A DNA stretch of 64,000 bases from Candidatus Chlorohelix allophototropha (GTDB taxonomy: Bacteria; Chloroflexota; Chloroflexia; Chloroheliales; Chloroheliaceae): NCBI RefSeq assembly GCF_030389965.1, contig NZ_CP128400.1, positions 1,550,001-1,614,000 of the forward strand. Direction: 5' to 3'. Positions within the stretch are counted from its first letter, which is position 1. Every line of letters starts with the position of its first letter. The position numbers were made by a program, and so were the translations under genes. The notes below the pieces were generated by a model. It saw only the letters and a list, made by a program, of their open reading frames with translations, had not been told where the DNA came from and searched no databases. Shown piece after piece: positions 26,705 to 36,383 of the stretch.

Positions 26705-27859
26705 ATGAAGGGCGATTATAATAAAGCTGGATTTGAAACTCGTGCTATTCATGCCGGGCAACCCGCCGACCCCCAAACCGGAGCGGTATCTGTTCCAATT
26801 TACCAGACTTCTACCTATGCACAGGAGGAAGTAGGCAAGCATAAGGGCTACGAATATTCGCGTACTCATAACCCTACTCGTACCGCACTGGAACTGTGCG
26901 TTGCTTCGTTGGAAGGCGGCGAAAACGCGCATGCCCTTGCCTTTGCCAGTGGGCTAGGCGCAGAGACAACTCTATTGCTTAGTTTGCGTTCTGGCGACCA
27001 TGTGCTGCTCAGTGATGATGTTTACGGTGGCACTTATCGCTTGTTTGCAAAGGTCTTGAGCCAATATGGTATCCAGTTCGACCTTGCCGATCTGACAGAC
27101 CTTGAACGCGCTGCCGGGAAGATGCGTACTACCACTAAACTGGTGTGGCTGGAAACGCCCACCAACCCTTGGTTGAAGGTAATCGACATTGCTTCGGTGG
27201 CGGAGATGGCGCATAACGCCGGTTCGTTGTTGGTAGTAGATAATACTTTCGCCTCGCCCTATTTGCAACGCCCCTTGGAGTTTGGCGCAGATGTGGTCTT
27301 GCACAGTAGCACCAAGTATCTGGGCGGGCATAGCGATGCGGTAGGCGGTTTGCTGGTGATGCGTGATAAAGAACTACGTGACCGCATCGCCTTTTTCCAG
27401 AATGCGGCAGGCGCAGTGCCGGGTCCCTTCGATAGTTGGCTGATTATGCGCGGCATCAAAACTCTGCCAATACGCATGCGAGCGCATCAGGAAAATGCGC
27501 TGGCGATTGGTCATTTTCTTGAACAGCATCCCAAAGTTGAGCAAGTAATGTATCCCGGTTTGCCGAGCCATCCGCAGCACGAACTGGCGAAAAAGCAAAT
27601 GAACGGTTTTGGCGGAATGCTCTCTTTTATCACGAAGGGCGGAGAAGCGGAAGCGCGTGCCATCGTAGCGCGTACCAAAATCTTTACGCTGGCGGAAAGC
27701 CTCGGTGGAGTGGAATCCTTGATTGAATATCCCGGCGCAATGACCCATGCGAGTCTAGCAGGTAGCCCCATTGAAATGAACCCGGCGTTGGTTCGACTTT
27801 CGGTGGGTATTGAATCTACCGAAGATTTGCTGCACGATCTCGAACAGGCGTTGGGCTAA
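26705..27859 (+). CDS. Cystathionine gamma-synthase / gamma-lyase (PLP enzyme)
   Basis: 384 residues. The PLP lysine lies in HSSTKYLGGHSD. GYEYSRTHNPTRTALE and VVDNTFASPYLQRP are the other family hallmarks. The family includes MetB and gamma-lyases, which cannot be separated by eye. It acts in methionine/cysteine interconversion and fits with the homocysteine methyltransferase encoded 4 kb away. The following membrane-protein gene starts nine bases after the stop, so an operon running to pth (27.9-32.6 kb) is likely. Confidence 0.93.
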   Translation: MKGDYNKAGFETRAIHAGQPADPQTGAVSVPIYQTSTYAQEEVGKHKGYEYSRTHNPTRTALELCVASLEGGENAHALAFASGLGAETTLLLSLRSGDHVLLSDDVYGGTYRLFAKVLSQYGIQFDLADLTDLERAAGKMRTTTKLVWLETPTNPWLKVIDIASVAEMAHNAGSLLVVDNTFASPYLQRPLEFGADVVLHSSTKYLGGHSDAVGGLLVMRDKELRDRIAFFQNAAGAVPGPFDSWLIMRGIKTLPIRMRAHQENALAIGHFLEQHPKVEQVMYPGLPSHPQHELAKKQMNGFGGMLSFITKGGEAEARAIVARTKIFTLAESLGGVESLIEYPGAMTHASLAGSPIEMNPALVRLSVGIESTEDLLHDLEQALG

Positions 27860-27868
27860 TTCCGTAAA

Positions 27869-29911
27869 ATGACGGAGGACGCTCAGCACAACCACACTAA
27901 ACAATCTAGCGGACTAATTTTCCGATTGGCAACACTAGGGATGTTGTTGTTGGCGTTTGTGGCTCTGCTGATTCTTTCTACTGTGCCCCCGGAACTGGAA
28001 GTATCTTTGCTCGGTAGTAATAGTTCCAAAAGTAATTTGCAAGGTTTAAACCAATTTGTGTCTGTGCAACGCACCAGCTTTTCTGCCTTGCAAATTGACG
28101 AGTCAAGTGGAAAGACCTTCCAGCGAATTGCAAGTGATACTCCCGCCACAATTCGTCTTGCCGCTTTCAGCTATCATCAGGTTAGCTTGAAGCTGGTTTT
28201 TCAAGGCGATCCGGTGCAGGTTCAGGCAAACGGGCAACCACTTGCCGCTTTGCCCTCGACTCCCGCTTTTAAAGAATACCAACTCTATTTTACGCCCGTT
28301 CGGTTGGATAGCGAAGGCGGGCCTTTTCTGGTATTGAGCTTCACAGGTGACGCGCAAATTTCCGCCGCTACCCTCGATTTTTCCCGCCAATGGCAACCTT
28401 TCTTATCGGATTCGGCTTATTTATCGGCAATAGCTACTGGCTTGCTGACGCTCTTGGCAGTTTTAAGCCTGTTGCCCGGTAGGTTTAGAACCCCGCTATC
28501 AGGTTTAGTTGCGTTGGTAGGGGGGTTGGCATTGTCGGTCATCGGCTTAATGCTTACAGAGCGGACGCTGGCAGCAGGTTTTAGCGGTGAATTTAATGCG
28601 GTGGCGTTCTGGCTTCTAACTGGTTCAGCGCTGTATCTAACAATGTTTGGCTTGGTTTGGAGTGTGATAGCTGCACCAATTATAAACAAAGATGGGTACA
28701 CATTAGCGTTGTACCCTGTTTTGAAAACTCCTTGGCTTGCTTGGCAAGCACGTTATCCTACTGCTGCTGCTACAGTGGTGATAATTGTTGCCAATACTGG
28801 GTTAATGTTCTTGTTTTACGGTGTGTTGCTGGTTAATGACGGTGGCTGGGATGTGTTGGCGCGTTATTGGGATGGTCCAGGCTATTTGTTAGCCGCTAAA
28901 ACATTCTACGACCCGCACGATTCTATGCTGGCGTTGCCCGGTTTCTCCAAATATTCCAACATTTATTGGTCGGCACATTTCCCCGGTTATGTGTTGCTCA
29001 TTCGGGTGCTTGCGCCGTTATTGGGCTATATCGCCCCGATGTTTATAATAAACTTTGTGGCGACCCTTATTTTTGGGGTGGTTCTCTATCGCTTGCTAAA
29101 AGATTTCGGCTATTCTACCAAACCGTTGTGGTTGTCGGTATTGTTCCTTTTCTTGCCGTTGCGCTGGTTGCTATACCATAGCGTGGGAGCTAGTGAAGGC
29201 ATGGCATTGATGTTCATTGTGCTGTCTTTCTATGCTTTTAAAAAGCAACAATGGTGGTTGGCAGGGCTGTGGGGCGCAGGTTTGGTGGTGACTCGCGCCA
29301 ATGGTATTTTTATGCTAGGCGGCTATGGGCTATATCTCTTGTGGGAAGCCCGTATTGGATTTAAAATGGCACAAGCTAAAACTACAATGGCACGAATCTC
29401 AGGCTATATTGCGGCGATAAACTGGAGGGCGGTGGCAGGATTAACCCTGATGCCACTGGCATTGGTGGCGGTTTTCAGTTTGTACGCCGTGCGTTATGGC
29501 GACTTCTTTGCTTATATAAAAATCCCGGAAGATGTGAAGCATGTTTTCCCGGTGCCTTTACTCTCGTTGGCTGTCAGTGCCACACGCAGCGAAGGAAATT
29601 TTTATTATTATATAATCGAAGCGGCAGGTTTAGCGCTACTTTGGCGGCGCAAGCTATACGACCTGTTTTGGCTTGGCTTTATATTTTTCGTGCCAACCTT
29701 GTTTATGTTACATGATGATGTTTTGCGCTACTCTCTTCCGGCTTTTCCATTTGTATTGGTAGTGCCATATGCGTGGTTGCTAGAGGCAAAAATCGTGCGC
29801 TATTTCGCCCCTATAGCGCTGCTGGGAGTGCTAATATATAGCTGGTCACAATTGGGTTATAACAAATTGGAAGGGGAGAGTTGGCGACAGATGTTGGAGT
29901 TATTGAAATAA
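27869..29911 (+). CDS. Membrane glycosyltransferase-like protein (PIG-V/GT-C type)
   Basis: 680 residues. One N-terminal helix (near 17-39) anchors a beta-rich extracytoplasmic region (about 45-170), followed by roughly ten membrane helices. The segment RYWDGPGYLLAAKTFY and HFPGYVLLIRVLAPLLG, then GASEGMALMF and VVTRANGIFML, follow the W-D-G, F-P-x-Y, S-E-G/S and R-x-N-G pattern of PIG-V-like mannosyltransferases, so a polyprenol-phosphate sugar transferase is plausible. No ribosome site is evident; it starts nine bases after the PLP enzyme, suggesting coupling. Confidence 0.72.
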   Translation: MTEDAQHNHTKQSSGLIFRLATLGMLLLAFVALLILSTVPPELEVSLLGSNSSKSNLQGLNQFVSVQRTSFSALQIDESSGKTFQRIASDTPATIRLAAFSYHQVSLKLVFQGDPVQVQANGQPLAALPSTPAFKEYQLYFTPVRLDSEGGPFLVLSFTGDAQISAATLDFSRQWQPFLSDSAYLSAIATGLLTLLAVLSLLPGRFRTPLSGLVALVGGLALSVIGLMLTERTLAAGFSGEFNAVAFWLLTGSALYLTMFGLVWSVIAAPIINKDGYTLALYPVLKTPWLAWQARYPTAAATVVIIVANTGLMFLFYGVLLVNDGGWDVLARYWDGPGYLLAAKTFYDPHDSMLALPGFSKYSNIYWSAHFPGYVLLIRVLAPLLGYIAPMFIINFVATLIFGVVLYRLLKDFGYSTKPLWLSVLFLFLPLRWLLYHSVGASEGMALMFIVLSFYAFKKQQWWLAGLWGAGLVVTRANGIFMLGGYGLYLLWEARIGFKMAQAKTTMARISGYIAAINWRAVAGLTLMPLALVAVFSLYAVRYGDFFAYIKIPEDVKHVFPVPLLSLAVSATRSEGNFYYYIIEAAGLALLWRRKLYDLFWLGFIFFVPTLFMLHDDVLRYSLPAFPFVLVVPYAWLLEAKIVRYFAPIALLGVLIYSWSQLGYNKLEGESWRQMLELLK

Positions 29912-29914
29912 ACT

Positions 29915-30838
29915 ATGAGTAAAATATCAGACATATACTGGAAGACACGCGAGAAAAGCGGAATCATGTGGCGGCGCAGTGTGGGGCGTGTGGTGGACTG
30001 GCCCCCCTCGCCGGGTCGCTTTGTGATTGGCAATGCCGAAAGCGCGGTGGCAGTTTGTACGCTCAGTAGCACCGCACTAATTGACCAACTGAATCCGCAT
30101 TATGCTGCCATCATCGGGCGAGTTTATACCCCAAATCTGGGGATTGAGCGCATGATTATCAATGTGGTTTCAAACCCCCGCTTGCGTTATCTGGTGCTGT
30201 GTGGGCGCGAGTCTCCTGTTTTCAAGGTAGGCGAAGCAACTATAAAAGTATTCGAGAATGGTTTGGATGAGCATGGCAAAATCATCGGGGCGAGCGGCGC
30301 GATGGCAGAACTTAATAACCTGACGCCCGAAATGCTTGAGACTTTCCGCAATCAATTCAAGCTGATTGACCTGATTAACGAAGTAAACCCGAAGAAGGTA
30401 GACAAGGTACTTGCCGAATATTTTGCACTTAACACTCCACCTTATGCCCCACAGGGAGTTTTCGAGCGTCCTGATAATGAGAACAACTATATCACTATGC
30501 AAGCGCACCGCCGCCAATGGCTTGAATTTGACCCATCCGGCTATTTCTTTATCCATATAGACTGGGAACGGCATGAACTCGCGTTGGAACGTTATACCAC
30601 CGATAAACGTTTGACTCATGTTATTCGGGGGCGTGCTGCCGATGTGCTGTACCACACTGTAATTGCCGAGAAGCTACTCTCGCAGATGGAGCATGCCGCT
30701 TATTTGGGTGCGGAACTGGCTAAAGCCGAAACCGCCTTGTATAACGGGCTGAATTACGAACAAGACAAGAAAATCAAAATCTTGGATCGCTCAAGTGCAG
30801 CAGAAAGGCTTGAGGATGGCGGTACTCAATCCAGCTAA
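29915..30838 (+). CDS. DUF4346 protein with MtrA-like (tetrahydromethanopterin methyltransferase subunit A-like) domain
   Basis: 307 residues. Residues about 35-160 (GRFVIGNAESAVAVCTLSS, LGIERMIINVVSNPRLRYLVLCG, IIGASGAMAELNNLTPE) match the cobamide-binding MtrA fold. The His of methanogen MtrA, which follows the ILCG segment in a G-H context, is not obvious here (LCGRESPVFKVGEA), so cobamide ligation by His is doubtful. The C-terminal part (GYFFIHIDWERHELALERY, HAAYLGAELAKAE) is the DUF4346 region known from cyanobacteria and Chloroflexi. Function unknown; no methanopterin genes are nearby. It overlaps the next gene. Confidence 0.75.
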   Translation: MSKISDIYWKTREKSGIMWRRSVGRVVDWPPSPGRFVIGNAESAVAVCTLSSTALIDQLNPHYAAIIGRVYTPNLGIERMIINVVSNPRLRYLVLCGRESPVFKVGEATIKVFENGLDEHGKIIGASGAMAELNNLTPEMLETFRNQFKLIDLINEVNPKKVDKVLAEYFALNTPPYAPQGVFERPDNENNYITMQAHRRQWLEFDPSGYFFIHIDWERHELALERYTTDKRLTHVIRGRAADVLYHTVIAEKLLSQMEHAAYLGAELAKAETALYNGLNYEQDKKIKILDRSSAAERLEDGGTQSS

Positions 30839-32030
30839 GCCTCTGAATGTCGGTTTCGATGCCCGCATGGTTTTTTACCGTCAGGCAGGTATCGGACAAT
30901 ATATTCTGAACTTGCTAAGGGAAATGGCACAATTGCGCGACCCTCGATTTCGTTTGACTGTGTACCAGAGCCGCAAGGAGAAATCTACACCACAGCAATG
31001 GCTCGGCTTCGAAATGCACTCGCAGAAGTTATGGACACCACCGCACCACCGCTACGAGCAATATGCGCTACCTTTTGAAATCGCGTTGGGTAGCCCTCAA
31101 GTTTTGCATAGTCCGGATTTTATTCCGCCTTTATTCCGTCCGGTTTGGTATGGAATTCTCCCTACACGTGCCGCTTCTGTCATCACTATCCACGACCTCG
31201 CATTTAAGCAATTCCCGCACTTGCTAACCGAAGAAAGCGCCCGTTATTATGGTCAGATCGAGCGTGCCGCCCGCAGCGCACAGCGCATCATTGCCGTATC
31301 GCAAAGTACTGCAAAGGATGTAATAGCTTACCTGAAAGCCTCGCCTGAAAAGGTGCAAGTAGTGTATGAGGCTGCCAATCCGTTGCATCGTCCTCTTACC
31401 CCTCCCGAACTGGCAAAACTCGGAAAGTATGGGGCGCATATTGTAGCGGAAAAGCTGCGAAATAAAGGTGTGCGTGAGGATGAACAATTTATCCTATTTG
31501 TGAGTACCATCGAACCGCGCAAAAATCTGCCCACCTTGTTACAAGCGTACCGGGGCATGGTCGACCAATTGGGGGGAAGTGCGCCTCGCTTAGTATTGGC
31601 AGGGCGCGAAGGTTGGCTATTCCGCGACATTTATCATGAGGCGTTGGATTTAGGACTTGGCGACAAACTCATCTGGTTGGGAGGCGTATCGACCGAAGAG
31701 CTTTTGTGGTTGTATAATAGGGCAGCTTGTCTGGTAATGCCTAGCCTGTATGAAGGCTTTGGGTTACCGCCCCTCGAAGCATTGGCTTGCGGCACTCCGG
31801 TGCTGGTGGCAGATACCAGTAGTTTGCCCGAAGTGGTAGGGGCAGCAGGTGTAATTTTACCGCCCCAAGAACCGCTTGTTTGGAAAGATGCCTTGCTGGA
31901 ATTGTGGCAAAATCGCGAGATACGTAGGCGAGAAACACTGGAAAAAGGCATAGCGCAGGCAGCCCGCTTTTCGTGGCGCAAAGCGGCTCAAGAAACCCTT
32001 GAAATTTATTTGGAAGCGTACAAAGCATGA
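30816..32030 (+). CDS. GT4 family glycosyltransferase
   Basis: 404 residues from the ATG at 30816, chosen because AAAGG lies seven bases upstream; a GTG at 30795 is less likely. It overlaps the end of the DUF4346 gene by 23 bases. GT-B fold: N-terminal VGFDARMVFYRQAGIGQY, then a C-terminal domain with FVSTIEPRKNLPTLL and the E-x7-E motif in SLYEGFGLPPLEALACG, typical of mannosyl- or related transferases. The pth start overlaps its stop (ATGA). With the PIG-V-like protein two genes upstream it could build a surface glycan or glycolipid. Confidence 0.9.
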   Translation: MAVLNPAKPLNVGFDARMVFYRQAGIGQYILNLLREMAQLRDPRFRLTVYQSRKEKSTPQQWLGFEMHSQKLWTPPHHRYEQYALPFEIALGSPQVLHSPDFIPPLFRPVWYGILPTRAASVITIHDLAFKQFPHLLTEESARYYGQIERAARSAQRIIAVSQSTAKDVIAYLKASPEKVQVVYEAANPLHRPLTPPELAKLGKYGAHIVAEKLRNKGVREDEQFILFVSTIEPRKNLPTLLQAYRGMVDQLGGSAPRLVLAGREGWLFRDIYHEALDLGLGDKLIWLGGVSTEELLWLYNRAACLVMPSLYEGFGLPPLEALACGTPVLVADTSSLPEVVGAAGVILPPQEPLVWKDALLELWQNREIRRRETLEKGIAQAARFSWRKAAQETLEIYLEAYKA

Positions 32031-32590
32031 AACTGGTAGTAGGGCTGGGCAATCCCGGCTTTCAATATGAAAAGAACCGTCATAATGTAGGCTTTCAATG
32101 CCTCGATTTTTTTGCTGTGCAGCATAGTATTAGATTTGATAAAAAGAGTATGCATGCTATTTGGACTAAAACCAGTATCGGGGGGCAAGAGGTGGTGCTG
32201 GCAAAACCTCAAACTTACATGAATCTGAGTGGAACCAGCGTGCTACAGCTTGCGAACTTCTACAAGATAAATCCACGTGAGGATTTGCTGGCTATATCGG
32301 ATGACCTTGACCTACCTACCGGGAAAATCCGATTGCGTACCAATGGAAGTAGCGGCGGACAAAACGGTTTGAAGAATATCTTTGAAGTGTTTGGTACTCA
32401 GGAAATTCAGCGCATGCGCATAGGTATCGGGCGACCCCACTACGGTAAACCGCACGATTATGTTCTGAATGATTTCTCGGCGGAACAGGTTCCTATAATT
32501 ACCGATGCGTTGAAAAAGGCTGCTGAAGCTATCGAAACATGGTTGGCACAGGGAATTGCTAAAGCCATGAATATTTATAATAATTTGTAA
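32027..32590 (+). CDS. pth: Peptidyl-tRNA hydrolase
   Basis: 187 residues, the normal size. It starts MKLVVGLGNPG with catalytic Asn and has RHNVGF (catalytic His about 20), KPQTYMNLSG and the DDLDLP Asp region. It rescues tRNA from peptidyl-tRNA dropped by ribosomes. Start and upstream stop overlap as ATGA, so it is translationally coupled to the glycosyltransferase. Confidence 0.97.
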   Translation: MKLVVGLGNPGFQYEKNRHNVGFQCLDFFAVQHSIRFDKKSMHAIWTKTSIGGQEVVLAKPQTYMNLSGTSVLQLANFYKINPREDLLAISDDLDLPTGKIRLRTNGSSGGQNGLKNIFEVFGTQEIQRMRIGIGRPHYGKPHDYVLNDFSAEQVPIITDALKKAAEAIETWLAQGIAKAMNIYNNL

Positions 32591-32601
32591 AAAGTATCCT
32601 C

Positions 32602-32893
32602 CCCAACTTTTCTGATAGCAAAAGTCGAGGGTTTCGGCTAGAACGAAGTCACTTGAGTGAACCAGAGTGCTTGGGACGTTTGCTAATGGTGGCTTGTTTG
32701 GCTTATTTATGGATGGTTTAGCTCGGCATAATAGCGCTAGTGCAGGGTTGGGATAATCCATCGCACCGATCGTTGTGATTTGAGTTTATTTTCACTCGGT
32801 GTAGCCGTGTTAGAGTTAGACCATTTTACCAATCTTTCTATGCTTATTTCGGTTGCTTTTATCTCTTTTTCCTTATCCCTTCGCTGCTTATAA
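32602..32893 (+). pseudogene. C-terminal relic of an IS4-like DDE transposase
   Basis: From 32602 the frame reads FSDSKSRGF, then LSEPECLGRLLMVACLAYLWMV, ending at TAG (32716-32721 region). Past that stop it continues LGIIALVQGWDN, and after a +1 shift HRTDRCDLSLFSLG up to TAA at 32891. This is the conserved end of IS4-group transposases (F.D.KSRGF ... HRTDRCDLSLF). The N-terminal catalytic part is missing, so it is dead. Confidence 0.7.
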
Positions 32894-33179
32894 GCAGTTG
32901 CAAAAATATGTAAGCTCCCTATCCGGCTTTGAACCCCGCTTGTTAATTCCGCCAGAACTATTGGCGCGAGATACCAGCGCAATCAAACCCAGCACAAAGC
33001 TAAAACACTATGATGATTTGCTCGATGCAATAATTTGTGCTTATGTAGCATATTTCTATTGGTACTGGGGACAGGAAAAATGTCATATGTTTGGTGATTT
33101 AAATCACGGATATATTGTGACACCTATTACTCCAGAACTACGCTATAAAGCTATAGAGTTTAAGAGCGAGAATAGTTGA
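32857..33179 (+). pseudogene. C-terminal fragment of a DUF429 family protein
   Basis: About 107 residues with YDDLLDAIICAYVAYFYWYWG and GDLNHGYIVTP, the end of DUF429 (a predicted RNase H-like nuclease of roughly 250 residues). The N-terminal half and a proper start are absent, and the upstream sequence is the transposase relic, so the gene was probably truncated by that insertion. Confidence 0.6.
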
Positions 33180-33311
33180 TAAATAAACCGTTTCAGGTTA
33201 ATATAAGGTTGTAATCATCGGAAATTGTAAGGTTAGATGCCACGATTCAGGCACTTCTAGTTTAGCTATGTTATTTCCTAAGAGTGTCTGGCTTTAGGGT
33301 TAAAAGCATTT

Positions 33312-36242
33312 ATGTTGGTAGATAACGATAAACAAATTGAACATTTACGCGAGCGTATCGCTCAAGCATACGAGATATTGGCTACCAATGAACAAGCCGT
33401 TTTGTATGCGTCCTCGGCAGAAGAGCTTGATAACTATGAAGCGCGTTTGCTTTCAACACGGATGCGTATCAAAGAATGGAGTGAAGAGCTTGCTGATCTG
33501 GTGAAACAAAACCAGCCTCTTGCTGAGCCTACTCTGCCTGAAACAGCAGAGGAAGACACGCAATATGAAACCGCCGGAACTGCGTTTAACTTACGTGATT
33601 TAGCCAAAACCGGTTTGCTTCCTAACTTGGCCGATAACGATTTGCCGGAATTGCCTGAATTTATATTTCCTGAAGATGATACCGCTCCTGCACCTGCTAT
33701 TTCAAGCGAAACTAAGCCTAGCCCGGTTGAGATGGAAGCGCCGGAAGTCAACGAATCGCTTCAAGAACTCCAAGATATGTCTTCTCTCACAGCCTTAGAC
33801 GAACACACCTTTGGTAACGTTGATGGAGCAGAAGTCCTAACCGATTTCGGAATGGATCCACCGCTTTCAGATGAGGAGATAACCCCCAATCCCACCGAAA
33901 CAAAACACAATATCCGTATTTTAACGGAACATCTGGAGCAACAACCTACTCGCAAATCTGCGGAGACGGTGCGGATGGGTAAGGTAACGGCTTACCTGAA
34001 CCGCGCTCAAATGTATATCCGCTTAACCGATTATAGCAGCGCTTTTTCTGACTTGAATCGGGCGATCGATGTAATGCCGGAACGTAGTAACGGTTACCTT
34101 GAGCGTGCAAAGCTTTATTTCCAGTTAAAGGATTACCGTCGTGCTTTGGACGACCTCAATAAAACGATTGAGCTTGATGCTAATATTGCTGAGGCATTCT
34201 ACAAACGCGGTCGTTGCTATTTTATTCTCAAGGAATATCGAAAAGCGGTAGAAGATTATACTCGTACTATTGAGCTAAGCCCTAAAGATGTATATAGCTA
34301 TAATAATCGCTCTAAAGCGTATCTTTATCTTAACGACGATAAAAACGCTATCGCAGATGCTAGCAAGGCTATAGAACTTAATCCAAATGATCCTTATTCT
34401 TATAATAACCGGGGTAAAGCATATTTTTATCTTGAGGATTATCGGAATGCAATGACCGACCTCACCCGTGCTATTGAGCTTGCTCCCCATGAAGCTTATG
34501 GTTATAACAATCGTGGGCGTGCTTTTTTCTACCTAAATGATTATCACAATGCTATAAGAGACCTTACCCACTCTATCGATATAGTTTCAGATGATGCTGA
34601 TACTTTTGCTAACCGGGGTATGGCATACCTAAATATTGGTAACCACCAAAGCGCCATTGCCGATTTTACACAGGCGATTAAACTCCAGCCTCGCAATATA
34701 TACGCCTACTTTAACCGGGCGCGCTGCTATATGGATATGGGAGAATATAGCAAGGCGTTAGAAGATTTGTCTTTTGTTATAGAATCAAACCCGCATAATG
34801 TGCAGGCTTATTATTACCGTGCGCATGCCTCTTTCAAGTTAAAGGAATACTGGGATACTGTGGTTGACATGAATTTTGTGATTCAATCCAGTTCGCCTAA
34901 CGCCCCGAATCTAAGCGATAATTTGTTGATGCGCGGCACTGCCTACTATAATTTGCAAGATTATGAGCATGCCTTAGGGGATTTTACACGGGTGATTGAG
35001 CTTGACCCAATCGATTCTAATGCATACTATCGTAGAGCGCGTACTTCCTTCTATCTAAAGGATTACTCGCGTGCCTTGCAAGACTTCAATAAAGCTATCA
35101 CTCTCAACCCAAATGATGTTTATGCTTATAACAACCGTGCTAAAACCTCTTTTATGCTTGAGGAATTTATCTCGGCTATTACCGATGCCACCACTGCAAT
35201 CGAGTTGAGACCGGATGATCCTTTTGGCTATAACAATCGTGGTTATATGTATCTCCAGAATCAGGATTATCCCACTGCACTGGCTGATTTTAACAGGGCG
35301 TTGCGTCTTAACCCCAAAGACCCTGAAGTTTTGTCGAATCGTGCTATGGTTCTTCAGCGGTTGAATAAGTTGGAAGATTCCGTTTCTGACCTGACAAATG
35401 CTTTAGAAATTGACCCGAATAATTATGATCTTATCCTACGACGGGCGCGTATTTACATGCAACTCAAGCAATTCGATAATGCGCATCTGGATTTAAATAA
35501 AGTCATCAAGCTAAAGCCTAAAGAAGCCGAATTGTATAGCTTGCGGGGTTCGGCTTATTATAAGCCACAGGATATGGTTAGGGCTTTGAGCGATTTTAAT
35601 AAAGCCCTAGAGCTAAATCCGAATGACCCAGATACATTGTACAACCGCGGGGTATGTTATTTCCGTTTGAGTAGTTTCCAGGAAGCGGTCAAGGATTTAT
35701 CCCAATCTTTGGCTCTAAAAATAATTAACTCAGCGGCTTACAAATATAGAGGCAAAGCTTTCCTTAGTCTGGAAAACTATCGGGCTTCGATAACCGACCT
35801 TACCAGAGCTTTAGAGCTTGAACCGCAAGATTCCGAAATCGTTATCTCGCGTGGGATAGCCTATCTACATAATGGCGACTATGACTCCGCTATAGCAGAC
35901 TTTGATCAGGCTGTTAAAGAATATGCCAATGACCCTCAGATTTATTTTAATCGGAGTAAGGCTTATGCTTCTGTTTTTGAACTTGGTAAAGCCTTGCAGG
36001 ATATAGATAAGGCAATTGAACTAGAACCAAACAGCCTGCCCGCTTTGATGGCTAAAGCGCAAATCTGTATTCAGTTAGGACGTTTCTCTGAAGCAGTTCA
36101 AGTTTATTCACAGGTTTTAAAGCTTGATCCCGAAAATGCCGATGTATATGAAGGGCGCGCGCTTTGCTACGAAAAACTCCGCGACAAGAAGTCCGCACAA
36201 CGCGATGTTGCATTGGCTAAAAAATTCCGCAAAGGCAAATAA
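33312..36242 (+). CDS. Tetratricopeptide repeat protein with 22 TPRs
   Basis: 976 residues. The N-terminal 90 residues form a likely coiled coil, then an acidic, Pro-rich linker (about 90-215), then 22 consecutive 34-residue TPR units filling residues about 228-976 (for example YSYNNRGKAYFYLEDYRNAM). No signal peptide or membrane helix, so it is cytoplasmic. TPR solenoids bind partner proteins; no partner is suggested by the neighbours. No strong ribosome site is visible before the ATG. Confidence 0.93.
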   Translation: MLVDNDKQIEHLRERIAQAYEILATNEQAVLYASSAEELDNYEARLLSTRMRIKEWSEELADLVKQNQPLAEPTLPETAEEDTQYETAGTAFNLRDLAKTGLLPNLADNDLPELPEFIFPEDDTAPAPAISSETKPSPVEMEAPEVNESLQELQDMSSLTALDEHTFGNVDGAEVLTDFGMDPPLSDEEITPNPTETKHNIRILTEHLEQQPTRKSAETVRMGKVTAYLNRAQMYIRLTDYSSAFSDLNRAIDVMPERSNGYLERAKLYFQLKDYRRALDDLNKTIELDANIAEAFYKRGRCYFILKEYRKAVEDYTRTIELSPKDVYSYNNRSKAYLYLNDDKNAIADASKAIELNPNDPYSYNNRGKAYFYLEDYRNAMTDLTRAIELAPHEAYGYNNRGRAFFYLNDYHNAIRDLTHSIDIVSDDADTFANRGMAYLNIGNHQSAIADFTQAIKLQPRNIYAYFNRARCYMDMGEYSKALEDLSFVIESNPHNVQAYYYRAHASFKLKEYWDTVVDMNFVIQSSSPNAPNLSDNLLMRGTAYYNLQDYEHALGDFTRVIELDPIDSNAYYRRARTSFYLKDYSRALQDFNKAITLNPNDVYAYNNRAKTSFMLEEFISAITDATTAIELRPDDPFGYNNRGYMYLQNQDYPTALADFNRALRLNPKDPEVLSNRAMVLQRLNKLEDSVSDLTNALEIDPNNYDLILRRARIYMQLKQFDNAHLDLNKVIKLKPKEAELYSLRGSAYYKPQDMVRALSDFNKALELNPNDPDTLYNRGVCYFRLSSFQEAVKDLSQSLALKIINSAAYKYRGKAFLSLENYRASITDLTRALELEPQDSEIVISRGIAYLHNGDYDSAIADFDQAVKEYANDPQIYFNRSKAYASVFELGKALQDIDKAIELEPNSLPALMAKAQICIQLGRFSEAVQVYSQVLKLDPENADVYEGRALCYEKLRDKKSAQRDVALAKKFRKGK

Positions 36243-36244
36243 GC

Positions 36245-36272
36245 TTGACAAGCCCGGTAAAAATACTATACT
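36245..36272 (+). promoter_or_regulatory. Promoter of the superoxide dismutase gene
   Basis: TTGACA (36245-36250), 16-bp spacer, TATACT (36267-36272). It begins two bases after the stop of the TPR gene. Confidence 0.7.
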
Positions 36273-36383
36273 AAACACTCTGTAATACCAATTTGAGCTT
36301 AACCGGGTAAGAAGTTTGCTCGATTAATGAAATATGTAATTCTGCTTGAAGCATTACTTTAAATATTTAAGGAGGATTCCTAA

